Source: Oscillospiraceae bacterium (GTDB lineage: Bacteria > Bacillota > Clostridia > Oscillospirales > Ruminococcaceae). From it: a stretch of DNA of 64,000 nucleotides. Positions 10,083-18,745 of the stretch are shown one piece after another. The notes beneath the pieces were generated by a model, which saw only the letters and a program-made list of their open reading frames with translations, did not search any database and was not told where the DNA came from. Location of the stretch: NCBI GenBank assembly GCA_017536625.1, contig JAFXGY010000017.1, positions 43,465 through 107,464 on the forward strand, read 5' to 3'. A program made the translations under genes and the position numbers. The first letter of the stretch is position 1, and every line of letters starts with the position of its first letter.

Positions 10083-10979
10083 TTGTTTGATGAACATCTT
10101 AAAACCTTCATCTGTGTTGCGGAATGCGGAAGCTTCACGAAAGCGGCGGAACTTCTTTTTCTTTCGCCAAACGCGGTAAAGAAAAGAATAGCTTCGGTAG
10201 AGGAAGGCACCGGCCTTCAGCTTTTTGAAAGAACCCTCAAGGGTGAAAAACTTACCGCGGCGGGCAAATCCTTTTATTCCGAAGCAAAAAAGCTTGTTCA
10301 AAGCTATAACAATGCGGTTGAAAGGGCAAAAAGGATTCAGGAAAGCAACGACGACGTCCTGAAAATCGGAATCATGGATACATTCGCCGATGAATTCATG
10401 ATTGCGAAATGGTTCCAGTCCTCCGAAAAAAACGAACGGGAAAAAACGAGCATGGTTTTTTACGGAACTTCCGGCGAAGGAGTGAAAACAATGCTCCGAA
10501 GCCTCGGAAACGAAATCGACTTTGCGGTCGATATCTGCGATGAAAAACTTGCGGCAAAATTCGGAGTGAAAGCCGAAAAAATTTCCGAAGCGCAAATCTG
10601 CTGTGCTGTGCCGCTGGGTCACAGGCTTTATGCAAAAGAAGAGCTTACACCCGCAGATCTTTGCGGTGAAAAAGCCGCTGTTTTGAAAGTCGGAAGAAGC
10701 GAGCTTTGGGACGAAGTTTTGCGGAACATCAAAAAAGATTTTTTCGGTATTGATTTTTTTGAAATCGACAAATACAGTATAAAAACCTTCAACCGCTGCG
10801 AAAACGAAAACCGCATTGTTTTCATGACAGAAAACAGCGGAAAGGTCTATCCCTTCTGCAAGGTAATTCCTATAAATAAAACATATACCGTTCCTTTCGG
10901 AATATATTACCCCGAAAATCCTTCAAAAAGGGTCGCCGCATTCATCGAAAAAATCAAAAGTTTTGCGCCCAAATATTAA
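10083..10979 (+). CDS. LysR-family transcriptional regulator
   Basis: 298 aa from a TTG start at 10083, 8 nt after GGGGAGG; an in-frame ATG at 10050 overlaps the promoter. The N-terminal winged helix-turn-helix (LKTFICVAECGSFTKAAELL, about 5-24) is typical, followed by an effector-binding domain from about residue 90. Effector unknown. LysR regulators usually control a nearby gene, and the SDR gene downstream in the same direction is one candidate, although a terminator separates them. Confidence 0.88.
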   Translation: MFDEHLKTFICVAECGSFTKAAELLFLSPNAVKKRIASVEEGTGLQLFERTLKGEKLTAAGKSFYSEAKKLVQSYNNAVERAKRIQESNDDVLKIGIMDTFADEFMIAKWFQSSEKNEREKTSMVFYGTSGEGVKTMLRSLGNEIDFAVDICDEKLAAKFGVKAEKISEAQICCAVPLGHRLYAKEELTPADLCGEKAAVLKVGRSELWDEVLRNIKKDFFGIDFFEIDKYSIKTFNRCENENRIVFMTENSGKVYPFCKVIPINKTYTVPFGIYYPENPSKRVAAFIEKIKSFAPKY

Positions 10980-10984
10980 CAGCG

Positions 10985-11029
10985 AAGAGCCTTTATAAGC
11001 ACTTTTAGTTCTTATATCGGCTCTTTTTT
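10985..11029 (+). terminator. Terminator after the LysR gene
   Basis: AAGAGCC pairs with GGCTCTT across a loop with an inner TATAAG/CTTATA pairing, followed by a T-run. Confidence 0.7.
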
Positions 11030-11109
11030 GTTCTTTATTAAATACATTTGGTGCGATATAATATATTTGATGTGTTAATAAAAACACGAATATCAAGGAG
11101 GATTTTATA

Positions 11110-11868
11110 ATGGAAAGACTTGACGGAAAAAGAATCATTGTCACCGGCGGCGCAAACGGCATGGGCAGAACCACTGTTGAAAACTTCCCTTCCCTCGGCG
11201 CAAAAGTTGCATTTTTCGACGTAAACGATGCAGACGGTGTTGAAGTTGAAAAAATCAGCGGCGCAAAATATATCCACGTTGACGTTTCCAGTGAAGAAGA
11301 AGTTCAGAAAGGCTTCAAAGAAGCTGTTGAATGGCTCGGCGGTCTTGACGTAGTTATCCACTGCGCAGCAATCGCTCCCGCAACCCCCATTGAATACTGC
11401 GATTTTGCAACCTGGAAAAAACTCTTTGCAATCAATGCAGACGGTACTTATCTTGTTGACATGGAAGCTTTCAAATATATGAAAGATCAGGGCTACGGCA
11501 ACATCATCAACTTCACCAGTGCTTCCGCATTCATCGTAAGCCCCTTCCAGCCCATTTACGGCGCAACCAAAGGTGCTGTAACTTCCTGGAGCAGAACCCT
11601 TGCAAAAGACCTTATGCCTTATAACATCAGAGTCAACATGATCGCTCCTAACATCTGGACTCCTCTTACCGACAAACTTGTTGCACAGTTCAGCCCCGAA
11701 GAAAAACAGGCCTTCATGGACGGCATGAAAGGACTTATGCTCGGCGATAAACCCGGTGACCTCATCGAAGATTATCTTCCCGTTATCGCTTTCGCAGCAA
11801 GCGACAGCTCCAAATTCATCACCGGCCAGACCATTTGCGTTGACGGCGGTACCATGATGGTTCGTTAA
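11110..11868 (+). CDS. Short-chain dehydrogenase/reductase (SDR)
   Basis: 252 aa, classical SDR length. The NAD(P) motif TGGANGMG is at about 13-20, the NAG-like segment is replaced by HCAAIAPA, and the catalytic Ser and YxxxK are in FTSAS and YGATK. C-terminal ICVDGG is typical. The substrate cannot be told; 3-oxoacyl-ACP reductase-like and sugar or alcohol dehydrogenases share this shape. A strong AAGGAGG and a codon choice close to that of glyS and metQ suggest high expression. It stands alone between two terminators. Confidence 0.9.
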   Translation: MERLDGKRIIVTGGANGMGRTTVENFPSLGAKVAFFDVNDADGVEVEKISGAKYIHVDVSSEEEVQKGFKEAVEWLGGLDVVIHCAAIAPATPIEYCDFATWKKLFAINADGTYLVDMEAFKYMKDQGYGNIINFTSASAFIVSPFQPIYGATKGAVTSWSRTLAKDLMPYNIRVNMIAPNIWTPLTDKLVAQFSPEEKQAFMDGMKGLMLGDKPGDLIEDYLPVIAFAASDSSKFITGQTICVDGGTMMVR

Positions 11869-11915
11869 TCCACAAAAAGAAAAGAGTCATACCCCCTCTT
11901 TCTATTTTTGAAAAA

Positions 11916-11950
11916 CACCGCCCGGAATTTTTCCGGGCGGTGTTTTTTTC
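11916..11950 (+). terminator. Terminator after the SDR gene
   Basis: CACCGCCCGGAA pairs with TTCCGGGCGGTG, followed by TTTTTTTC. Confidence 0.92.
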
Positions 11951-11963
11951 GCTTTTGGGATAT

Positions 11964-12000
11964 AAAAAAGTCGGAAGGCGATTTGCCTTCCGACTTTTTT
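11964..12000 (-). terminator. Terminator of tRNA-Val (bidirectional)
   Basis: AGTCGGAAGGC pairs with GCCTTCCGACT, flanked by A6 and T6. It abuts the CCA end of the tRNA on the minus strand. The bases after the minus-strand T-run (11951-11970) match exactly those after the T-box terminator at 44811-44830. Confidence 0.9.
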
Positions 12001-12076
12001 GGTGGAGACACACGGACTCGAACCGTGGACCTCTTGCGTGTGAAGCAAGCGCTCTAACCAGCTGAGCTATGCCTCC
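12000..12076 (-). tRNA. tRNA-Val (anticodon CAC)
   Basis: A 77-nt cloverleaf on the minus strand. The acceptor GGAGGCA pairs with TGTCTCC (one G-T), the anticodon stem CTTGC/GCAAG encloses the loop TTCACAC, and the T loop reads GGTTCGAGTCC. The CCA end is encoded. It reads GTG codons. Confidence 0.96.
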
Positions 12077-12093
12077 GTTAAATTGCGGATAAT

Positions 12094-12122
12094 ATTATAA
12101 CATTTTTTTGAACTTCTGTCCA
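12094..12122 (-). promoter_or_regulatory. Promoter of tRNA-Val
   Basis: On the minus strand TGGACA (12117-12122), 17 nt, TATAAT (12094-12099) with extended TGT. It sits 18 nt upstream of the mature tRNA. Confidence 0.75.
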
Positions 12123-12214
12123 TATTCTTTGTTCAAAAAATTTATAATTCGTTCACCACTTCCAAAAATATCCATGGTAAAATTAATATATCATATTAAA
12201 AAGGAAGATTTTTT

Positions 12215-12613
12215 ATGCTTTTGCAAAAACTCAGGGAATTCATGTACGGAAGAAACGGAACCGATATGTTTTCCTTTGCTCTTATCGTCGCGGGCTTTGT
12301 CATCAATATTCTTTATGTTCTGAGCGACTTCCGCCCTCTCTACATTCTTTCTCTTGCGGCCTATGGCTATGCGCTTTTCCGCACCCTTTCAAAGAATATC
12401 CCCGCAAGGCAGAAAGAAAACCGAAAATTCATGGAATTCTGGTGGAAGATCAAAAACCGCTGGGTCGGCTTCCGGGCGGATTTTGAGGAACGCAAAACTT
12501 ATAAACATTTCAAATGCCCTTCCTGCGGACAGAAAATCCGAATTCCCCGGGGACGCGGAAAAGTTGAAATCTGCTGCCCCAAATGTTCGAACAGATTTGT
12601 AAAGAAGGTCTGA
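12215..12613 (+). CDS. Small membrane protein with a C-terminal zinc ribbon
   Basis: 132 aa. Two adjacent membrane helices (about 20-36 and 41-56), a basic linker, then a zinc ribbon built from CPSCG and CCPKC (about 104-127). Function unknown. The start is set by AAGGAAG and continues into the lipid kinase gene 3 nt later, so the two are co-transcribed. The layout resembles other Clostridia membrane proteins that carry a cytosolic zinc ribbon. Confidence 0.8.
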   Translation: MLLQKLREFMYGRNGTDMFSFALIVAGFVINILYVLSDFRPLYILSLAAYGYALFRTLSKNIPARQKENRKFMEFWWKIKNRWVGFRADFEERKTYKHFKCPSCGQKIRIPRGRGKVEICCPKCSNRFVKKV

Positions 12614-12616
12614 TTT

Positions 12617-13501
12617 ATGCAAAAAAAGCTTTTGCTGATAATTAATCCTGTTTCTGGCATGAGGCTTGGAACATTATATGCGCCGAAAATCATAACCACT
12701 CTTTCTTCTGCCGGTTATGACGTTTTTGTTATGATGACCATAAAACGCGGCGATGCAAAAATCTGGGCAAAAGAATACGGCGAAGATTTTGACATCATAG
12801 TTGCCTGCGGCGGCGACGGAACTTTCAACGAAGTCGTTGCAGGAAATCTTGAAGGCGCAAAAAAGCCGCTGGGCTATATTCCCTGCGGAAGCACCAATGA
12901 TTTTGCCGCAAGCATCGGGCTTTCTCCGGATATTCCCACCGCGGCGCAAAATATCGCCTGCGGTACGGAACATTTTTTTGACGCAGGGATTTTTGGTGAA
13001 AGGCCTTTTACCTATGTTGCTTCCTTCGGTGCTTTTACAAGAACAAGCTATACCACTTCACAAAGTTTCAAGAATATTATAGGACACCTTGCATATATTG
13101 TTGAGGGCGGACTTGATCTTCGCAACCTGAAACCCGAATTTACTTCCATAAAAGCAAACGGCGAAATTCACGAAGGCAATTATATCTTCGGCGCGGTAAG
13201 CAATTCCACCTCCCTCGGCGGAGTTCTTACCATCTCGCCGGATTTTGTTGATATGAACGACGGAAAATTTGAAGCAATGCTTATAAAACACCCGGAAAAT
13301 CTTCAGCAGCTCAATAAGATAATCCGTGCGGTAACAACCAAACAATATATTGACTGTGATATGATCGAATTTTTCTCCGCGGCGGAACTTAATGTTCTTA
13401 AAAATCCTTCCGGAGGCTGGAGCCTTGATGGAGAATTTGAAAGCGGCAAAGATAATGTTTTTATCAAAAACCTCGGTTCCGCTATAAAACTGATATTCTG
13501 A
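12617..13501 (+). CDS. Diacylglycerol kinase-family lipid kinase (YegS/DagK-like)
   Basis: 294 aa. The catalytic loop GGDGTFNEVV is at about 61-70, and the N terminus LLIINPVSGM matches the family. Such enzymes phosphorylate diacylglycerol or related lipids with ATP, returning it to the phosphatidate pool. A second member of the family is at 61853-62779. It is the second gene of a two-gene unit closed by a terminator. Confidence 0.92.
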   Translation: MQKKLLLIINPVSGMRLGTLYAPKIITTLSSAGYDVFVMMTIKRGDAKIWAKEYGEDFDIIVACGGDGTFNEVVAGNLEGAKKPLGYIPCGSTNDFAASIGLSPDIPTAAQNIACGTEHFFDAGIFGERPFTYVASFGAFTRTSYTTSQSFKNIIGHLAYIVEGGLDLRNLKPEFTSIKANGEIHEGNYIFGAVSNSTSLGGVLTISPDFVDMNDGKFEAMLIKHPENLQQLNKIIRAVTTKQYIDCDMIEFFSAAELNVLKNPSGGWSLDGEFESGKDNVFIKNLGSAIKLIF

Positions 13502-13509
13502 TTCCACTG

Positions 13510-13540
13510 CCGGCGGAAATTGTTCCGCCGGTTTGTTTTT
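13510..13540 (+). terminator. Terminator after the lipid kinase
   Basis: CCGGCGGAA pairs with TTCCGCCGG, followed by TTTGTTTTT. Confidence 0.85.
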
Positions 13541-13601
13541 GCTTTTTCGTTTTTTGTTTTAAAATATTCCAAAACATCATAAAATTAACTTCAGAAAAAA
13601 C

Positions 13602-13630
13602 TTGCAGGATTTTAAAAAATAGTATATTAT
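13602..13630 (+). promoter_or_regulatory. Promoter of the PASTA pseudokinase
   Basis: TTGCAG (13602-13607), 17 nt, TATTAT (13625-13630). A short GCCGTC/GGCGGC hairpin lies in the leader at about 13670-13687. Confidence 0.6.
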
Positions 13631-13725
13631 ATATTATGTATAGATATGTTCTGATTTAAAAAGCATAAAAGCCGTCTTAAAGGCGGCATCACATATTAAG
13701 TACCTTGATGAAGGAGGTTTGTCCG

Positions 13726-15456
13726 ATGCTTACAGAAGAACGCTATCTTTGTATGGGCTGTATGTCCATGCTTGATGAAAACGGAAACTGCCGCTGCGGT
13801 TATGACGAAGATGCGCCCACCGATGAAGCCTGCCTTCCGGTAAGAACCCTTATCGGCGGAAGATATATCGTCGGAAGAATGGTTAAAATGAACGGCGAAG
13901 CAATTACATATATCGGATTTGATAAAGAAAACGAGGAAAAGGTTTTCCTCCATGAATATATGCCCCAGAAAATTGCGAAGAGAAACGAGCTTACCGGAGA
14001 GGTTATGCCTCTTTCCGGCTTTGAAGCGCAGTATAAGACCTTTATGGCCGATTTCTTTGATCTTTTCGATGCCCTGCGCAACTTCCGTCATACGGAATAT
14101 ATGATGCCCGTAATAAGCGTTGTAAACGATAACAATACCGTTTATGCGGTTTATAAATTCATAAAAACCGTTTCCTATGGGGATTACCTCAGCCACAACG
14201 GCGGAGAATTTACCTGGACCCAGGTAAAAAAACTTTTCATGCCCCTTTTCACAACCCTCAGCTATCTTCACAGCAACGGTTTTGTCCATCGCGGGCTTTC
14301 CCCCGAAAGCATAAGAGTAAACGCCAAAGGCCAGCTGATGCTTTGGGGATTCGGAACCGCGGCACTTTATTCGAAAGGTTCCATGGTGGAACCGAGCCTT
14401 TCCTCCGGATATTCCGCACCGGAACAATATGGAAGCGGAAGCTGGCAGGGTGAATGGACCGACGTTTATTCCATTGCGGCGGTACTTTATAAATCCCTCA
14501 CCGGAACTCTTCCGGTGGATGCGGAATCCAGAAAAGAAGTTGACCATCTTTGCCCGCCGGAAGAACTCAACAAAAATATTCCTTCCAACGTTTCCGATGC
14601 CATCATGAACGCCATGTATATGAACAGCGAATACCGCACACGTTCCATTGATGACCTTACTGCGGAACTTCTGGAATCCACCGGTTCCAACACAAAGCTT
14701 TTCGGCGTTTCCGAAGAAGTTGAAATCAAAAAAGCCGAAGAGGAATATTTCGAGGAGGAAATTGAAAAAAGACACCGCGAAAAGAAGAGAGTTCGCCTTC
14801 CCTGGGGATTCATCGCAACCATAATTGCCATGGCGATCCTTCTCGGAATCGTCGCTTTCCTTTTCCGCTTTACGGAAATTCTCGGATTCGGAAACCGCAG
14901 AGATCCGGAAGAAAATTCTTCCGAGAGCAGCCAGTCCGAAGTTATCGAAAACAACGATTATCTAATTTCCGTACCGAACTTCGTCGGAAGAATGAGAAAC
15001 GATGTTGAAGGCAACAGCAATTATTCCGATTTTGTCCTTGTCTTTGAAGAAGCAAACAACAATTCCTATACCGAAGGAATGATCTTCGAGCAGTCGGTGA
15101 AATATAAAACCGAAGTTGAAAAGGGCACGACCATCACCATTAAAGTAAGCAAAGGCGCAGAAAAAATCCCGATGCCGAATCTTGTTGGAATGACACTTGA
15201 TGAAGCTTCCGCCGCCCTTGTGGAACTTGGAATCAACTTCAAGGCTGTTCCGAACTTCGGCGCACAGTATGAATATATGAAGATTTATGAACAGTCCGTT
15301 GAAGCCGAAAGCCTTGTTACCGTCGGCGACAGAGTGAACAAAATCTATATTTATTACGGCGCACAGGAATTCCCCGAAAGCAGTTCTTCCTCTTCCGGCT
15401 GGAGCGGATATGACGACCCCGGATATGTCAATCCCGGCGTAACGATCATCGGATAA
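13726..15456 (+). CDS. Membrane PASTA protein with a serine/threonine kinase-like domain lacking catalytic residues (pseudokinase)
   Basis: 576 aa from the ATG at 13726, 9 nt after AAGGAGG. Order: zinc-binding N terminus (C9, C12, C22, C24); kinase fold about 47-315; a charged linker; one membrane helix (about 361-381); two extracellular PASTA repeats (about 408-475 and 478-545) and a Ser-rich tail. All key catalytic sites are changed: the VAIK lysine is H76, the HRD aspartate is G190 (HRGLSP), the DFG aspartate is G208, and the glycine loop is lost (VKMNGEAITY). The APE motif is retained (231-233). PASTA domains bind peptidoglycan or muropeptides, so it may be a non-catalytic wall sensor or scaffold (inference). 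Confidence 0.9.
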   Translation: MLTEERYLCMGCMSMLDENGNCRCGYDEDAPTDEACLPVRTLIGGRYIVGRMVKMNGEAITYIGFDKENEEKVFLHEYMPQKIAKRNELTGEVMPLSGFEAQYKTFMADFFDLFDALRNFRHTEYMMPVISVVNDNNTVYAVYKFIKTVSYGDYLSHNGGEFTWTQVKKLFMPLFTTLSYLHSNGFVHRGLSPESIRVNAKGQLMLWGFGTAALYSKGSMVEPSLSSGYSAPEQYGSGSWQGEWTDVYSIAAVLYKSLTGTLPVDAESRKEVDHLCPPEELNKNIPSNVSDAIMNAMYMNSEYRTRSIDDLTAELLESTGSNTKLFGVSEEVEIKKAEEEYFEEEIEKRHREKKRVRLPWGFIATIIAMAILLGIVAFLFRFTEILGFGNRRDPEENSSESSQSEVIENNDYLISVPNFVGRMRNDVEGNSNYSDFVLVFEEANNNSYTEGMIFEQSVKYKTEVEKGTTITIKVSKGAEKIPMPNLVGMTLDEASAALVELGINFKAVPNFGAQYEYMKIYEQSVEAESLVTVGDRVNKIYIYYGAQEFPESSSSSSGWSGYDDPGYVNPGVTIIG

Positions 15457-15460
15457 AAAC

Positions 15461-15490
15461 AAGCGGTGCTCAAAACGAGCACCGCTTTTC
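15461..15490 (+). terminator. Terminator after the pseudokinase
   Basis: AAGCGGTGCTC pairs with GAGCACCGCTT around AAAAC, followed by TTC. Confidence 0.8.
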
Positions 15491-15497
15491 CTTTGCA

Positions 15498-15536
15498 AAA
15501 AATGCGTGCTCAAAATCGAGCACGCATTTTGTTTTT
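15498..15536 (-). terminator. Second GTGCTC-type terminator, probably for the converging PpiC gene
   Basis: AAAATGCGTGCTC pairs with GAGCACGCATTTT around AAAATC, with A or T runs on both sides. It lies 8 nt from the stop of the minus-strand PpiC gene, so it can end transcription from both sides. Confidence 0.8.
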
Positions 15537-15543
15537 ATCCATA

Positions 15544-17073
15544 TTATTCGGTTTCTGCAACAACTTCTTCGTTGGTTACGTTGCCGGTTTCTTCAGAAGA
15601 TTTTTTTGCTTCTTCTGCGGCTCTTTCTTCCGCTGCAGCCATGATATCATCTATTATTTTTCCGGTGGTTTCGTAAGCATCGAAATATTCGATTTCAAGA
15701 TTTGCGTTGTTCGCGGTGACCCATTCAGCAAAAATTCCGTTTGCGATGGTGGGTTCAACAATGCTTACAAGGTTATTATCGCCAATGCCAACGAAATACA
15801 TGATGTGATATCCGAAGGAAGTTTCAACTATTCCGGTATCGCCGGTTTTTCTTGCGGAATCGAAGCACCAGTTTTCGAAAGGAGCTACCATCTGGCCCTT
15901 ATATACGTTTTCATAAATTCCGCCGACGGAAGCGTTGCCGTCCATGGAATTTTCTTTTGCAAGTTCAGAGAAGGCTTCTTCGGTCATTTCGCCCGCAAGA
16001 TATTCGTCATAAATTTCGTTTGCTTTTTTCTCTGCTTCTGCCCATGCTTCTTCGGAAGCTTTTCCGCTTTCGTCCTTTTCGGGCATGATAAGGATATGGC
16101 GAACATCAACAAAATTATAATCCGCAGAAACGCGTTCTTCAAACATGGCGGAAATTACGCCTTTGAAGGTTGCGTCGTTATAAACATAAGTTTCGCCCTG
16201 GATTCTGCTTTCATCGAAAAGCCAGTTGCTAAGTTCCTCGATTCCGATGGTTTCGGGTGTTGCGGAAGGGAACAAAGTTCCGTTTTCGTCCTTATAATGT
16301 TCCTTCAAATCTTCCTCTGCATATTCGTAAGCAAAGGCATTGAATTCTTCCGCGGTTTTTGCGGTTGCGATAAGTTCGGCTCTTTCGATGGCTTCTTCTT
16401 CGGTCAGCGCACCTTCTTCATCGGAATAATAGGAGATGAAGAAACGGAAATCGACGGTATCGATGTTGTTTTTGTTTTCTTCGTAATATGCTCTTATATC
16501 CTCATCGCTGACGGAAATTCCGTCCTGGAATTCCTGAGCATAGCTTCCGACGATATACTGGAATTCGCTCATTTTATAAATGGTTTCGAAATCCACACTT
16601 TCGCCGTACATAAGGGAAACATATTCTTCCATGGTCATGCCGGCTTCTTCGGCGGTTTTTTTGTAACTTTCTTCAAGTGCATCAAGCTCTGCGCGGTATT
16701 CTTCGGGAATTTCGAAGCCCGCTTCCATCGCCTTTTCATAAACGCCGGTATAGTTGAGAAGGGTATCTACGCAAGTTCCGAGGATATATTCATCCCAGGT
16801 ATAGGTATCGTCGAACATCTGCTCTTCAAGGGGCTTTTTAATGTCAACAATGCTTCCAATCTGTTCGCCGTAATTATAATAAAGCTCGGAATACATATTG
16901 TTGAAAGTGGTGATATACATAAAGTTTATATCTTTTGCGGTGAATTCGGTGCTGCCGATTTTAAGGGCGATTTCTTCTTCCTCTTCCGGGGTTTCGGAAG
17001 GTTCGGAAGAACAGCCCGCAAAAAAGCTGAGCACAAGCATCATTGCAAGAAGAAGTGCGATTATCTTTTTCAT
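15544..17073 (-). CDS. PpiC-type peptidyl-prolyl isomerase lipoprotein
   Basis: 509 aa from the ATG at 17073, preceded by GAAAGGAT. A signal peptide ends in the lipobox-like SFFAGC (Cys at about 20), so it should be a lipoprotein outside the membrane. A SurA-like N-terminal part is followed by the parvulin domain (about 330-445), which includes VDVRHILIM and YGQ-like GYHIMYFVG. It probably folds exported proteins. It is paralogous to the next gene upstream; both share NVYKGQMV, WCFDSARKTGD and GYHIMYFVG. Confidence 0.88.
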   Translation of the reverse strand: MKKIIALLLAMMLVLSFFAGCSSEPSETPEEEEEIALKIGSTEFTAKDINFMYITTFNNMYSELYYNYGEQIGSIVDIKKPLEEQMFDDTYTWDEYILGTCVDTLLNYTGVYEKAMEAGFEIPEEYRAELDALEESYKKTAEEAGMTMEEYVSLMYGESVDFETIYKMSEFQYIVGSYAQEFQDGISVSDEDIRAYYEENKNNIDTVDFRFFISYYSDEEGALTEEEAIERAELIATAKTAEEFNAFAYEYAEEDLKEHYKDENGTLFPSATPETIGIEELSNWLFDESRIQGETYVYNDATFKGVISAMFEERVSADYNFVDVRHILIMPEKDESGKASEEAWAEAEKKANEIYDEYLAGEMTEEAFSELAKENSMDGNASVGGIYENVYKGQMVAPFENWCFDSARKTGDTGIVETSFGYHIMYFVGIGDNNLVSIVEPTIANGIFAEWVTANNANLEIEYFDAYETTGKIIDDIMAAAEERAAEEAKKSSEETGNVTNEEVVAETE

Positions 17074-17092
17074 GGTATTATCCTTTCTTTCC

Positions 17093-17126
17093 AAAATGGG
17101 ACGGCCTTCAAAAGCCGTCCCATTTT
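17093..17126 (-). terminator. Hairpin between the two PpiC genes
   Basis: AAAATGGGACGGC pairs with GCCGTCCCATTTT. On the minus strand only TTTT follows before the RBS of the next gene, so it may be a partial terminator that lowers expression of the distal gene. Confidence 0.6.
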
Positions 17127-17143
17127 ATTTTTCCGGAAATCGA

Positions 17144-18514
17144 TCAGTTGAAATGTTTGCCGACGGAATCATATCCCATAAGTTCGGAAACTTCGAAGCC
17201 TTCAGTTGCGGATTCGATGAAATCAGCATATCTTTCGCTTCTTACTGCGCTGTCAACAGCGGTTTCATAATAGGATTCAGCTTCGCCGACGAAATACATG
17301 ATGTGATAACCATAGGTGGTTTCGATGATTTCGCAGTCACCGGTTTTTCTTGCGGAATCGAAGCACCAGTCTTCGAATTCGGTGACCATCTGGCCTTTGT
17401 AAACATTTTCATAAAGGCCGCCTACTGCGGAGGAACCATCAACAGAATGGATTCTTGCGATTTCCGCAAAAGCTTCTTCGGTTGCGCCTTTTTCTTCCCA
17501 TTCAGCTTTATACATTTCTGCTGCTTCAAGAGCGGCTTTCTTTGCTTCTTCGCTTTCATCGGTGGGAGAAACAAGAACATGTCTTACGTCAACGGTGTTA
17601 TAATGGATATCGTTTTTGCCGACGAATTCAACTACATAATAACCGGTTTCGGTTTCGAAGAGTTCTTTATCGCCTTCTGCTCTTGCTTCATCGGTAAGCC
17701 ATTCGGAATAGGTGGAATCGAGATTTGCGATGATGCCGTATTTTACTGCGGTCATTTTGCTTTCGTCGGTTCCTTCAAGAACTGCTTCAGCATCTGCTTT
17801 TGCATCTGCTTTTGCGGTTTCTTCATCTTCGCCTTCTTCCGCAGCGGAGCTTGCGAAATAATAATTATATGCGATGGAATCGAAATCATCGGAATGTTCG
17901 CCATAGTAAGCATCGATATCTTCAGAAGATACTTCTTCGCTTTCGATAAGATGTTCAGCATAGGACATTGCGAAGATATAGCGGGTGTACATATCTCTGA
18001 AGATTTTTTCGTTTACTCCGCGGCCATAGTTGAGTTCAACATATTCGTTTGCGGAATATCCGTTTGTTTTTGCGGTTTCTTCAATGGTTTTCCATTCGGC
18101 ATCGATTCCGTCGATAAGTTCCTGTTCAAGTTCAAAACCTGCTTCGGTGCCTGCATTATAAAGTGCGGTCATATCGATTGCGGAATTTGCGGTGTATTCC
18201 TTGATGTAATCTGCCCAGGTCTGTTCATCGTTGTATTTCTGTTCATCGAGGGGTTTCTGGGGATTGAGGAAATAAGTTGCAAGATCGCCATAGGTCTGAT
18301 AAATGTTGTTGTAAACTTCGTAAAGGCTGTTGGTATAAAGCCAGTTGTATTCTGCAACGGAATATTCGGTTCCGTCAACTTCTGCTGCTTTAATGGTGCG
18401 ATAGGTAAAGCCCATTTCAAAAACAGTAAGAACGATGCAGAGAACAACGCAGAGCGCAACAACTACTTTTGCGATAGCATAGTTTCTTTTTTTGTTTTTT
18501 CCATTTTCGCTCAT
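17144..18514 (-). CDS. PpiC-type peptidyl-prolyl isomerase anchored by a membrane helix
   Basis: 456 aa. A short basic N terminus and one membrane helix (about 15-36) with no lipobox, an acidic helical middle part and a C-terminal parvulin domain (about 305-425) with VDVRHVLVS and GYHIMYFVG. Likely an extracytoplasmic foldase. It is a tandem paralog of the downstream lipoprotein form and has its own promoter. Confidence 0.87.
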   Translation of the reverse strand: MSENGKNKKRNYAIAKVVVALCVVLCIVLTVFEMGFTYRTIKAAEVDGTEYSVAEYNWLYTNSLYEVYNNIYQTYGDLATYFLNPQKPLDEQKYNDEQTWADYIKEYTANSAIDMTALYNAGTEAGFELEQELIDGIDAEWKTIEETAKTNGYSANEYVELNYGRGVNEKIFRDMYTRYIFAMSYAEHLIESEEVSSEDIDAYYGEHSDDFDSIAYNYYFASSAAEEGEDEETAKADAKADAEAVLEGTDESKMTAVKYGIIANLDSTYSEWLTDEARAEGDKELFETETGYYVVEFVGKNDIHYNTVDVRHVLVSPTDESEEAKKAALEAAEMYKAEWEEKGATEEAFAEIARIHSVDGSSAVGGLYENVYKGQMVTEFEDWCFDSARKTGDCEIIETTYGYHIMYFVGEAESYYETAVDSAVRSERYADFIESATEGFEVSELMGYDSVGKHFN

Positions 18515-18587
18515 AAATAAACCATCCTTGTTTTTTTATATTAGCATTTCTGTCTGCCGATTATTCGGCACAACACGACAAATATAT

Positions 18588-18616
18588 ATTATATATAATA
18601 ATACTTAACTTTGCAA
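18588..18616 (-). promoter_or_regulatory. Promoter of the PpiC pair
   Basis: On the minus strand TTGCAA (18611-18616), 17 nt, TATAAT (18588-18593). An inverted repeat GTAAAAAG/CTTTTTAC lies further upstream. Confidence 0.65.
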
Positions 18617-18685
18617 TAGTTTATATTAAAACAAATTATGAATTTCTGCGTAAAAAGGACGCAAAAGCGCTTTTTACATAAAAAG

Positions 18686-18722
18686 AAAAGGCTTTCCGCT
18701 TTTGGGACGAAAAGCCTTTTTA
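18686..18722 (-). terminator. Terminator after the HtrA gene
   Basis: On the minus strand AAAAAGGCTTTTCG pairs with CGGAAAGCCTTTTC, followed by TTTTT. Confidence 0.8.
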
Positions 18723-18745
18723 ATATTCCAATGAAGAAATTCTGT

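Noticed and set aside
15466-17151. Long open frame (561 codons) on the plus strand across the PpiC lipoprotein gene
   Set aside because: It is Phe- and Cys-rich, has no RBS, and mirrors the Glu/Lys codons of the real minus-strand gene; a codon-bias shadow.
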